Shown one piece after another: positions 1-5,292 of a stretch of 7,465 bases of DNA (the stretch's first letter is position 1; each line of letters opens with the position of its first letter). The stretch lies in NCBI GenBank assembly GCA_016296485.1, contig JAEDJF010000072.1, positions 1 through 7,465 of the forward strand, in the 5' to 3' direction. This stretch comes from Oscillospiraceae bacterium. Lineage in GTDB: Bacteria > Bacillota > Clostridia > Oscillospirales > Ruminococcaceae. Under the pieces are notes generated by a model. The model was not told the origin of the DNA. It saw only the letters and a list, made by a program, of their open reading frames with translations, and ran no database searches. A program made the translations under genes and the position numbers.

Positions 1-47
1 AAAGAGATGGGGGTAATATACAAAAACTAAACCCTTTCCACCCTTCC

Positions 48-113
48 ACCGCTAAAGCGGTCCCCCTCCCCTGATAGGGGAGGTTTTTCGGCGGGGTCAA
101 GACCCCGCCCTAC
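48..113. repeat. Run of three GC-rich palindromic modules
   Basis: Three hairpins lie end to end. Positions 48-61 read ACCGCT-AA-AGCGGT. Positions 65-83 pair 8 bp around a GAT loop. Positions 90-109 pair GGCGGGG with CCCCGCC around TCAAGA, in fact a 9-bp inverted repeat with an AA centre. The last module, taken as 89-113, recurs exactly (25 bp, same orientation) at 7414-7438, and its 7-bp arms recur with a different loop at 7310-7328. No reading frame here looks like a gene. The arrangement is like dispersed REP/BIME-type palindromic elements of bacteria; the family name is unknown to me. Confidence 0.75.
65..88 (+). terminator. Terminator-like hairpin with T5 tract
   Basis: The 8-bp stem CCTCCCCT/AGGGGAGG with loop GAT (65-83) is followed at once by TTTTT (84-88), the shape of an intrinsic terminator on the plus strand. 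It could end transcription from a gene left of the window. It also sits inside a repeat array, so it may be a repeat module that only resembles a terminator. The sequence alone does not settle this. Confidence 0.4.
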
Positions 114-135
114 CATAGAGAGTGCGTGGAAAGGC

Positions 136-160
136 GGGCGGATAGTATCCGCCCCTACGG
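136..160 (+). repeat. 25-bp palindromic repeat core, copy 1
   Basis: The first 19 bases are a perfect palindrome, GGGCGGATA-G-TATCCGCCC, followed by CTACGG. The same core, with only the centre base changed, occurs at 246-270. It occurs inverted at 7204-7228, and a near copy with one arm mismatch is at 7376-7394. The centre base varies (G, A, T or A) while the arms are conserved. Confidence 0.85.
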
Positions 161-182
161 TTCGGGCGCCAATTTCCCCCAC

Positions 183-299
183 ATCAAGGCGAAACTCCTC
201 ATCCGTCGCCTAACGGCGACACCTTCCCCAAGGGGGAAGGCTTACGGGCGGATAATATCCGCCCCTACGGCTATCGGACGCGGTGCAAAACGGTGCGAA
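183..299 (+). repeat. Composite palindromic repeat, left copy (inverted relative to 7175-7298)
   Basis: Modules in order: a conserved block ending CTCATCCGTC (183-207); a hairpin GTCGCC-TAAC-GGCGAC (205-220); a hairpin CCTTCCCC-AAG-GGGGAAGG (222-240); CTTAC (241-245); the 25-bp palindromic core (246-270); and a tail (271-299) that matches the reverse complement of 7175-7203 at 23 of 29 positions. Positions 233-272 are identical to the reverse complement of 7202-7241 (40 bp). I recall similar CTCATCCGTC...ACCTTCCCC...GGGGAAGG repeats from gut Clostridia genomes, but could not check. There is no coding potential and no transposase nearby. The gene-free stretch 300-400 holds only short palindromes such as GGCGTACGCC (319-328) and no convincing promoter for glgA. 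Confidence 0.85.
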
Positions 300-416
300 T
301 CGTTGGAAAGCGGCGCAAGGCGTACGCCACACGCGCCGTGCCCTCTGTAGCAATATAAAAAGGGCGTCTTCGCCGCCCCGAACTTTTCAATACTCTTCTG
401 AAAAGGAGGTCAAAAT

Positions 417-1835
417 ATGAAAATACTTTTCGCTGCGAGCGAGGCAAGACCCTTTATCGCCTCCGGCGGGCTCGGAGACGTGGCGGGGGCGCTGCCCAAG
501 GCGCTCTGCGCCGCCGGTCACGACTGCCGGGTGATACTTCCCCTTTACTCCGACATTCCCCGGCGCTACCGGGAACAGATGCGCTTTGTCGGAAGCTTCG
601 ACGTGGAGCTCTCCTGGCGGAAGCAGTACTGCGGGCTCCTTTCCCTCGAGCTCGACGGAGTCACCTTCTATTTCGTTGACAACGAATACTATTTCCGCCG
701 CCCGGGAATCTACGGAAGCTACGACGACGGGGAGCGCTTCGGCTTCTTTTCAAGGGCGGTGCTCGAGTGCGTCCGCCGTATGGAGGGCTTCGTCCCGGAG
801 GTCATTCACTGCAACGACTGGCAGACGGGACCCATTCCCGTTTTTCTCCGGGCGTTCTACCGCGGCGACCCCCTTTACAGCAGGATAAAAACCGTTTTCA
901 CCATACATAATATCCAGTACCAGGGGAGCTTCGATATGTTCGTCGCCGGGGACATTCTCGGTCTTTCGGAGGACAAACGCTATATGGTGGAGTACGACGG
1001 GCGCTGCAACTATATGAAGGGCGGAATCGACCAGTGCGACGTCGTCACCACCGTTTCCCCAACCTACGCAAACGAAATTCTCGACCCATGGTACGCCTGG
1101 GGGCTCGACCGCTTCCTTCGGGAGCGGAAATACAAGCTCACGGGAATCTTAAACGGCATCGACACGGACTCCTACGACCCGGAGACCGACCCGGATATTC
1201 CCGCCCACTACAGCGCCGGGGACATTTCCGGCAAGGCGGCGGACAAAGCCGCCCTCCAGCGGGAGCTGGGGCTTTGGGAGGACAAAAACCTTATGCTCAT
1301 CGGGATAGTGAGCCGCCTCGTCTCCCACAAGGGCTTCGACCTTGTGGAGTACGTGGGCGACAGGATAATGGAGATGCCCGTGCAGCTCGCGGTCCTCGGA
1401 CAGGGACAGCAGTGCTTTGAGGACTATTTCCGAAGGCTCGAGAGCCGCTATCCCGGCAGGGTAAAGGTCATTACGGACTTCATTCCGCCCCTCGCAAGGC
1501 GGATTTACGCCGGGGCGGACGTACTCTTGATGCCCAGCAAGAGCGAGCCCTGCGGGCTTGCCCAGATGATTGCCCTTCGCTACGGCACCGTTCCGATAGT
1601 CCGGGAGACCGGCGGGCTCAAGGACTCCGTCACCGACATCGACTACCAGGCGGGCAACGGCTTCACCTTCTATAACTACAACGCGGACGATATGCTTTGG
1701 GCGGTGCGCCGGGCGAACGAGCATTTCCACGAGGGGCGCTGGGAGTTCCTCGTGCGCCACGCCCTTCGCCACGACTTCGGCTGGCACCATTCCGCCGCCG
1801 CCTACGCCCAGCTTTACAAAGCAATTTCCGGGTAA
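417..1835 (+). CDS. glgA: Glycogen synthase (ADP-glucose type, GT5 family)
   Basis: Cytoplasmic glucosyltransferase that extends alpha-1,4-glucan chains of glycogen from ADP-glucose. The 472-residue product is close to the usual 475-480 of bacterial GlgA and is complete. The N-terminal starch synthase domain (about 1-240) has SGGLGDVAGALPKAL (16-30), HCNDWQTG (131-138), HNIQYQG (164-170) and the NGID motif (246-249). The C-terminal GT-B domain has SRLVSHKG (299-306), with Arg300 and Lys305 at the sugar-nucleotide phosphate site, and SEPCGLAQ (376-383) with catalytic-type Glu377. The KxGGL motif, whose Lys15 in the E. coli enzyme contacts ADP-glucose, reads ASGGL here (Ala15). The start is fixed by AAGGAGGT at 403-410, 6 nt before ATG. 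It appears to be a single-gene unit: repeats lie upstream and a terminator follows 12 nt after the stop. No glgC, glgD or glgB is in the window. Confidence 0.97.
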   Translation: MKILFAASEARPFIASGGLGDVAGALPKALCAAGHDCRVILPLYSDIPRRYREQMRFVGSFDVELSWRKQYCGLLSLELDGVTFYFVDNEYYFRRPGIYGSYDDGERFGFFSRAVLECVRRMEGFVPEVIHCNDWQTGPIPVFLRAFYRGDPLYSRIKTVFTIHNIQYQGSFDMFVAGDILGLSEDKRYMVEYDGRCNYMKGGIDQCDVVTTVSPTYANEILDPWYAWGLDRFLRERKYKLTGILNGIDTDSYDPETDPDIPAHYSAGDISGKAADKAALQRELGLWEDKNLMLIGIVSRLVSHKGFDLVEYVGDRIMEMPVQLAVLGQGQQCFEDYFRRLESRYPGRVKVITDFIPPLARRIYAGADVLLMPSKSEPCGLAQMIALRYGTVPIVRETGGLKDSVTDIDYQAGNGFTFYNYNADDMLWAVRRANEHFHEGRWEFLVRHALRHDFGWHHSAAAYAQLYKAISG

Positions 1836-1847
1836 AAATATAAAGAT

Positions 1848-1876
1848 AAAGGGAGGGGCTCTGCCCCTCCCTTTTT
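1848..1876 (+). terminator. Intrinsic terminator of glgA
   Basis: Perfect 12-bp stem AAAGGGAGGGGC/GCCCCTCCCTTT (1848-1859 with 1863-1874), loop TCT, T-tract 1872-1876. It begins 12 nt after the glgA stop. Read on the minus strand the same stem is followed by a T-rich run (TTTATCTTTATATTTTTA), so it may also stop transcripts arriving from the convergent lipoprotein gene. Confidence 0.92.
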
Positions 1877-1884
1877 GAGTTTAC

Positions 1885-1908
1885 AAAAAAAGCGCCGCCC
1901 TTCCGGCA
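1885..1908 (-). terminator. Weak terminator-like site downstream of the lipoprotein gene
   Basis: On the minus strand GCCG-GAAGGG-CGGC is followed by GC and seven T (complement of 1885-1891). The stem is only 4 bp, so function is doubtful. Its right half resembles the arm of the strong hairpin at 3024-3047, so it may be a worn copy of that element. Confidence 0.35.
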
Positions 1909-1926
1909 TTGTTCATAAGACAGTAA

Positions 1927-1960
1927 AACAGACAGAAGGGACAAGTCCCTTGTATCTGTT
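1927..1960. repeat. Imperfect 34-bp palindrome in the glgA/lipoprotein spacer
   Basis: The core AAGGGAC-AA-GTCCCTT (1936-1951) is a perfect 7-bp-arm palindrome. Outer arms AACAGA (1927-1932) and TCTGTT (1955-1960) also pair, separated by a 3x3 internal loop (CAG against GTA, with one central A-T pair possible). There is no T-tract. It lies about 40 nt beyond the lipoprotein stop on that gene's transcript and could protect its 3' end, or be a dispersed repeat. The rest of 1961-1999 shows nothing. Confidence 0.6.
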
Positions 1961-1999
1961 CTACAAACCGGAATTTAGTGTTTTGCCTGTTTAGCGGAT

Positions 2000-2899
2000 T
2001 CACCCGTATATTTTCATTTCAAAGGTTGTTTCGCAGCCGGCAAACTCTATTTTATAAGTTCCTGCTTTGGGATAATCCTCTGTTTCAAAGTAAATTGTTT
2101 CCTCATTGAGCGGTCCGGAAATGTAACCGTTTATAGACATGCCGGACATCGAGTATTTAGGAGCATTACTCATGGTCAGATTTTCCACTAAGGTTCTTTC
2201 TTCTGCGATTTTTTCGTCCTCTATGAGCGACAGCACCACATCGCCGGTAATCTCTTTGGGTTCTTCACATCCAAAAAACACTTCTACAATTATACTGAAA
2301 GGAGACTCCTGTCTCACATGAAGTGAAATCTCATTTTCTTTCTTCCAATCGACAAATTCGTCCACACCCGGCGTATAGACTGTAGGATACTGTGTGCCTT
2401 TGTCCGCATACTCCTTTATCAGTGCATCAATCTTATCGCTGGATTTATAAAAGGTATCCGCTAATTCATTTGAATTTGAAAAACCGAATGAAACTCCGTC
2501 TTCGTAGCCAAAGACATACACAGTCACCGGCGCGTCATACACGACATACGGATTTGTTTCGCCTATTTTTGCGCTGTACACTTTATCTCCAAGGACTATA
2601 TTTGCAATTTCATCAAGCAGCGACTTATCTACAACATACAGTTGAGACTTCATATCAAGATTATGCCAACTCCGGTTCCCGATAAATAAGGTCGCATACG
2701 AACCATCGTCACCAAGGCGCACCATTGTAACGCATTTTCCTCCCTGCATACCCCCTGACATATTTACAGTATAGGATATGAGCTGTTTGCCTTCGTACTT
2801 TTCTCTTTCGGCGCTTTGCTGTCCCATCTTTTTACATCCTCCTGTAACAAAAGCTGTTATTATGAGCAATAGGGTTATAATTACAATCTGCTTTTTCAT
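2000..2899 (-). CDS. Putative lipoprotein of unknown function
   Basis: I do not recognise this 299-residue protein. It begins with a lipoprotein signal peptide: basic MKK, a hydrophobic stretch (about 5-18) and a lipobox-like TGGC with Cys22 as the probable lipidated residue, followed by a charged, polar linker. This predicts attachment to the outer face of the membrane. The mature part is acidic and probably beta-rich, with no enzyme motif I can see. The last ~90 residues (EITGDVVLSLIEDEK... to the C-terminal KAGTYKIEFAGCETTFEMKIYG region) have alternating strands ending in AGTYKIEF, like an Ig-type or macroglobulin-type beta-sandwich; that is inference. GGGAGG (2908-2913) lies 8 nt before ATG. 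Base composition is far lower in GC than its neighbours (24/60 and 21/60 G+C in 2401-2460 and 2461-2520, against 43/60 in glgA at 1201-1260), which suggests horizontal acquisition. Confidence 0.85.
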   Translation of the reverse strand: MKKQIVIITLLLIITAFVTGGCKKMGQQSAEREKYEGKQLISYTVNMSGGMQGGKCVTMVRLGDDGSYATLFIGNRSWHNLDMKSQLYVVDKSLLDEIANIVLGDKVYSAKIGETNPYVVYDAPVTVYVFGYEDGVSFGFSNSNELADTFYKSSDKIDALIKEYADKGTQYPTVYTPGVDEFVDWKKENEISLHVRQESPFSIIVEVFFGCEEPKEITGDVVLSLIEDEKIAEERTLVENLTMSNAPKYSMSGMSINGYISGPLNEETIYFETEDYPKAGTYKIEFAGCETTFEMKIYG

Positions 2900-2913
2900 C
2901 TTCGGAACCTCCC

Positions 2914-2928
2914 AATCAAATTTTGATT
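2914..2928. promoter_or_regulatory. Palindrome between promoter and RBS of the lipoprotein gene
   Basis: AATCAAA-T-TTTGATT is a perfect 7-bp-arm palindrome in the lipoprotein leader, ending one base from the GGGAGG ribosome site. It could be an operator or a leader RNA hairpin that affects ribosome access. No regulator in the window is an obvious partner. Confidence 0.4.
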
Positions 2929-2947
2929 CGCAGGTCTGTTCGGCTCC

Positions 2948-2976
2948 ATATTATCACATAACAGGATACAATACAA
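2948..2976 (-). promoter_or_regulatory. Candidate promoter of the lipoprotein gene
   Basis: On the minus strand TTGTAT (2971-2976) and TAATAT (2948-2953) are separated by 17 nt, each matching 4 of 6 sigma-A consensus bases. An overlapping alternative is an extended -10 form TGTGATAAT (2950-2958). Either would start transcription about 40 nt before the ATG. This is a moderate match only. Confidence 0.4.
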
Positions 2977-2977
2977 G

Positions 2978-3011
2978 AACAGCCACAGCAGAAAAAACTG
3001 CTGTGGCTGTT
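2978..3011 (-). terminator. Long hairpin, likely terminator of the aldolase/zinc-ribbon unit
   Basis: Perfect 14-bp stem AACAGCCACAGCAG/CTGCTGTGGCTGTT with a six-base A loop on the plus strand (T on the minus strand). On the minus strand it is followed by TTCTTGTATTGTAT, a broken T-rich tract. It is the second of two hairpins after the zinc-ribbon stop codon and lies immediately upstream of the lipoprotein promoter, so it would insulate that gene. Confidence 0.6.
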
Positions 3012-3022
3012 AACCTTCCTAT

Positions 3023-3050
3023 GAGCGCCGCCCCTTCGGGCGGCGCTTTT
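3023..3050. terminator. GC-rich hairpin after the zinc-ribbon gene
   Basis: 10-bp stem AGCGCCGCCC/GGGCGGCGCT with loop CTTC (3024-3047). The T-tract (3047-3050) is on the plus strand, although the adjacent gene reads on the minus strand and ends 17 nt away. On the minus strand there is no U-run, so it may act there as a 3' stabilising hairpin working together with the 2978-3011 stem. On the plus strand it would block antisense transcription into the zinc-ribbon gene. Confidence 0.55.
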
Positions 3051-3064
3051 CATTTTGCTTACTT

Positions 3065-3502
3065 TCAGTCGTAATGAACGACGGTGTATTTGCCGACGAT
3101 GGGAAGGTCAACCGCCTTGCCTTTGAAGGCGCGGACGATGCCCATGATTTCAAAGACGACGGCGATTATTGAGCCGATGCCGCCGGCTATCCAGCCGATG
3201 ACGGGCACGACGCAGACGATTGCGCAGGCGAGGGCGAAAACAATGAGCATAATCGCCTGGTTGACGTGGTAGCGGATAAATTTGGAGTCCTTTTCGGCGA
3301 GGAGCGCCACGGCGATAAAGGCGGGTCCGAAGTAGCAAAGGGCGGCAAGGTATTTATTGCGCTCCCTCTCCTCCTCGGGGAAATTCCCGGTTTTGTCGCC
3401 GGGGTCAACGTAGGCGGGGGCAGCGCCGGTGGGCGCGCCGCAGTTGGGGCAGAAATTGTCCCCTTCGGGGACGTTGGCGCCGCATTTGGTGCAGAAAGAC
3501 AT
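3065..3502 (-). CDS. Zinc-ribbon membrane protein, DUF4870/Tic20-like
   Basis: 145-residue membrane protein of unknown role. The N-terminal zinc ribbon has two CxxC pairs (Cys4, Cys7, Cys18, Cys21; CTKCG and CPNCG), which should bind one zinc ion. A Pro/Ala/Gly-rich linker (about 22-45) follows. Then come three hydrophobic segments: about 51-69, 83-103 and 105-126. The KFIRYHVNQA motif (74-83) between segments 1 and 2 is the hallmark of the DUF4870 / Tic20-like family, as I recall it. Zinc-ribbon fusions to this domain are common in Clostridia. AGGAGG (3512-3517) lies 9 nt before ATG, and the gene begins 26 nt after the aldolase stop with no terminator between, so the two are probably cotranscribed. 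No biochemical function is established to my knowledge. Confidence 0.9.
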   Translation of the reverse strand: MSFCTKCGANVPEGDNFCPNCGAPTGAAPAYVDPGDKTGNFPEEERERNKYLAALCYFGPAFIAVALLAEKDSKFIRYHVNQAIMLIVFALACAIVCVVPVIGWIAGGIGSIIAVVFEIMGIVRAFKGKAVDLPIVGKYTVVHYD

Positions 3503-3528
3503 ATGTATTAGCCTCCTTTAAAATAAAA

Positions 3529-4614
3529 TCATTTCATCATTTCCTTGAGAAGCCCGGCGCAGTACTTCGTGAGAAACCACTCGGAAAGGGCGTTTACCGC
3601 CTCATCCGTGGTTGCCCAGGAGGTGACTATCCTTGCGGCGGATTTCCCGTTCGCGAGGCGGCTCTCAATATTGCAGCCGAACTCGTCCACGAGCTCGTCC
3701 GCAAGGGCGTCGGGAAGAATCACGAAAATCTGGTTCGTCTGGGGCTTCGCGTAGAACTCAAAGCCGGTGGAGCGGATGGCGTCGGCGATTTTTTCCGCCG
3801 CCTCGTTCTCGTGGAGAGCCATTCCGAAGAAGAGCCCGTCCTTGAACGCCGCCTCGAACATCGTGCCGACGACGTAGCCCTTGGCGAGCATATAGCCCTT
3901 TTGTTTAATCATATAGCGGTAGTTTTCCCGCATTTCCTCGTTCAGCATCACAAGGGCTTCGCCGAAGAGAAGTCCGTTTTTGGTGCCGCCTATGTAAAAA
4001 GCGTCCGTGAGGGCGGCAATGTCCTCAAGGGTGAGGTCGTTCTCCTTCGCCATCAGCGCGGAGCCGAGGCGGGCGCCGTCAAGATAGAGGTAAAGCCCGT
4101 TCTTGCGGCAGTATTCGCTGAGGGCGGTGAGCTCCGCCTTGGTGTAAATGGTGCCGAGCTCGGTGCTCTGGGAGACGTAAACGAGCTTCGGCACGACCAT
4201 GTGCTCGCAGTTGTGCCAGTCGAGCACCGGCTGAATGAGCTCCGGGGTTATTTTGCCGTCGCCGTCGGAGGGGACGTTTATGACCTTGTGACCGGTGTTC
4301 TCAATGGCGCCGGTCTCGTGGACGTTGATGTGACCCGTGACGGCGCAGATTGCCGCCTCGTAGGGGTTGCGGAGAAAGAGAGAAATCGCAAGGGCGTTGG
4401 TTGCGGTTCCGCCGGCAATAAAGGCGACCTCGGCGTTCGGCGCCTTGCAGCGCTCCCTTATCATATCTGCGGCGGCTTCGGAGTGCTTGTCCATACCGTA
4501 AGGACAGTTGGTCTCGGTGCTCCTCGCCGCAAGGGAGAGCAGAATATGGGGGTGCGCCCCCTCGGAATAGTCGTTTTTAAAGCTGTATTTTTTGATTTCG
4601 CCGGAACCGTACAT
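3529..4614 (-). CDS. Threonine aldolase family PLP-dependent enzyme
   Basis: 361-residue fold-type I PLP enzyme; family members cleave L-threonine or L-allo-threonine to glycine and acetaldehyde, or act on related beta-hydroxy amino acids. Visible features: AGGTATN (67-73), the cofactor phosphate loop; GHINVHETGA (94-103), with His residues in the ring-stacking region; LYLDGARLGSAL (176-187), with Asp179 as the pyridine-nitrogen aspartate; IGGTKNG (208-214), with Lys212 as the Schiff-base lysine; and ARIVTSWATT (327-336), with Arg328 as a likely carboxylate ligand. Length is normal for the family. The open frame extends upstream to 4779, but the extra 55 residues cover the promoter and terminator region. 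AGGAGG at 4624-4629, 9 nt before the ATG at 4614, fixes the start. Substrate specificity cannot be read from sequence, so ltaE is not assigned. Probably heads a two-gene unit with the zinc-ribbon gene. Confidence 0.93.
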   Translation of the reverse strand: MYGSGEIKKYSFKNDYSEGAHPHILLSLAARSTETNCPYGMDKHSEAAADMIRERCKAPNAEVAFIAGGTATNALAISLFLRNPYEAAICAVTGHINVHETGAIENTGHKVINVPSDGDGKITPELIQPVLDWHNCEHMVVPKLVYVSQSTELGTIYTKAELTALSEYCRKNGLYLYLDGARLGSALMAKENDLTLEDIAALTDAFYIGGTKNGLLFGEALVMLNEEMRENYRYMIKQKGYMLAKGYVVGTMFEAAFKDGLFFGMALHENEAAEKIADAIRSTGFEFYAKPQTNQIFVILPDALADELVDEFGCNIESRLANGKSAARIVTSWATTDEAVNALSEWFLTKYCAGLLKEMMK

Positions 4615-4623
4615 TACTCGTTT

Positions 4624-4629
4624 CCTCCT
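4624..4629 (-). promoter_or_regulatory. RBS that fixes the aldolase start
   Basis: AGGAGG on the minus strand, 9 nt upstream of the ATG at 4614. The longer open frame starting at 4779 would place this site inside coding sequence, so the shorter protein is preferred. Confidence 0.9.
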
Positions 4630-4650
4630 ATATATATTCATACTGTCTTG

Positions 4651-4659
4651 AGTATAGCA
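4651..4659 (-). promoter_or_regulatory. Extended -10 promoter of the aldolase
   Basis: The minus strand reads TGC-TATACT: an extended -10 TGn followed by a hexamer matching 5 of 6 bases of TATAAT. No good -35 is found at 17 nt (TTTTCC there), as expected for extended -10 promoters. Transcription would start near 4644, giving a short ~30-nt leader that contains the RBS. Confidence 0.65.
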
Positions 4660-4743
4660 CTTTTTGTCTTTGAGGAAAAGACGTTTTTGTAAATTTTTTT
4701 GGGGGCGGCTTTCGCCCCTTTCGCCCCTTTGAATCCGTCCCCC

Positions 4744-4770
4744 AAAAAGCGCCCCATTGGGCGCTTTTTT
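4744..4770. terminator. Strong bidirectional terminator hairpin in the divergent spacer
   Basis: 11-bp stem AAAAAGCGCCC/GGGCGCTTTTT with loop CATT (4744-4769), plus one further T at 4770. It has A-tract and T-tract on both sides, so it should work in either direction. Nothing in the window reads into it: the aldolase starts at 4614 and reads away, and the adaptor gene starts downstream at 4913. Just left of it, 4701-4743 has a weaker GGGGGCGG / CCG-T-CCCCC pairing around a tandem 9-bp repeat CTTTCGCCC (4709-4726). Confidence 0.85.
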
Positions 4771-4906
4771 CGTTGTCAATACCTTTTTTAAAATTTTTTC
4801 GGATTTTTTGAAAATTCATCGCTGTTGGAGCTGTAAAAATTATAAAATGGCATTGCAAAGCCAAAAACGGGGATAAAAGTTTTTGAAAAAATTTTTGCGA
4901 AAGGAG
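4771..4906 (+). promoter_or_regulatory. AT-rich promoter region of the adaptor/stopper pair
   Basis: This stretch is strikingly AT-rich compared with the genes around it and must hold the promoter for the rightward pair if they are expressed. Candidates: TTGAAA (4808-4813) with TGTAAA (4832-4837) at 18 nt, and a -10-like TATAAA at 4841-4846 without a good -35. None is convincing by itself. AAAGGAG (4900-4906) is the ribosome site for the adaptor gene. Confidence 0.4.
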
Positions 4907-4912
4907 CTTTAA

Positions 4913-5290
4913 ATGACAGTAAACGAACTTATGAAATCCGCCCTCGCCCTCTGCGGCGAGGGCGCCCCGGCGCCCTATCTTTCCGCCTTTGGGGTGCCGT
5001 GGGTAAACGCGCTGATGGCGGAAAACTTTGAAACCGAACAGAACATAAGGCGGGCGGCGGGGCGCCCCGCCCTCGAAAAAATACCCGTGCTCACCGCCCT
5101 TTCGGAGGAGGTTCCCTACGACGAAGGGCTCGTAAACTCCGCCTTCGTCTTCGGGCTTGCCGCCTTTATAGCGGACGCGGGCTGCGACCGGGAGCTCGCC
5201 TCCTCCTTCCGAAACCGCTATATGCTCGGAGCCCAGACCGCCGCAAAAGCCTTTGAGCACGCCATTTTTGACTGCTACGGGGAGGAATGA
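4913..5290 (+). CDS. Phage head-tail adaptor-like protein
   Basis: 125-residue, probably mostly helical protein. It resembles in size and layout the small head-completion or adaptor proteins that dock under the portal of tailed phages (P22 gp4 / SPP1 gp15 type). Patterns that suggest this: an N-terminal helix MTVNELMKSALALCGE, a middle NIRRAAGRP turn, an LSEEVPYDEGL segment (64-73), a GLAAFIADAG helix (81-90) and a C-terminal helix ending near the stop. There is no enzyme motif. The assignment rests on recollection of similar clostridial phage proteins and on the next gene, not on an alignment. AAAGGAG lies 6 nt before ATG. The product end is 2 nt from the start of the stopper-like gene, so the two are translated from one message. 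GC content and codon use resemble the host genes. No other phage gene lies upstream; the neighbour is a divergent metabolic gene. Confidence 0.6.
   Translation: MTVNELMKSALALCGEGAPAPYLSAFGVPWVNALMAENFETEQNIRRAAGRPALEKIPVLTALSEEVPYDEGLVNSAFVFGLAAFIADAGCDRELASSFRNRYMLGAQTAAKAFEHAIFDCYGEE
5281..5285 (+). promoter_or_regulatory. RBS deciding the start of the stopper-like gene
   Basis: GGAGG at 5281-5285 lies inside the last codons of the adaptor gene. It is 1 nt from the ATG at 5287 (ATGA overlap) but 7 nt from the ATG at 5293, so 5293 is the better start. The choice changes only two residues (MS). Confidence 0.75.
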
Positions 5291-5292
5291 GC

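Noticed and set aside
89..270. CRISPR array
   Set aside because: The repeated units differ from each other, spacing is irregular and there are no cas genes; the units are palindromic modules.
126..350. 74-residue open frame over the left repeat array
   Set aside because: It runs straight through palindromic repeats, has no ribosome site and gives a protein of low-complexity basic character; it is a by-product of GC-rich sequence.
1149..1790. 213-residue minus-strand frame opposite glgA
   Set aside because: Antisense of conserved GlgA motifs; no RBS and no family resemblance.
3811..4692. 293-residue plus-strand frame opposite the aldolase
   Set aside because: It is the antisense of a clearly conserved gene; long antisense frames are expected at this GC content and no RBS precedes it.
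4615..4779. 55-residue N-terminal extension of the aldolase
   Set aside because: It would span the terminator hairpin, the extended -10 promoter and the AGGAGG site, and the added residues do not resemble the family's N-terminus.
4615..4912. Riboswitch or T-box upstream of the aldolase
   Set aside because: The predicted start near 4644 leaves only about 30 nt of leader, too short for an aptamer, and the terminator hairpin lies upstream of the promoter.
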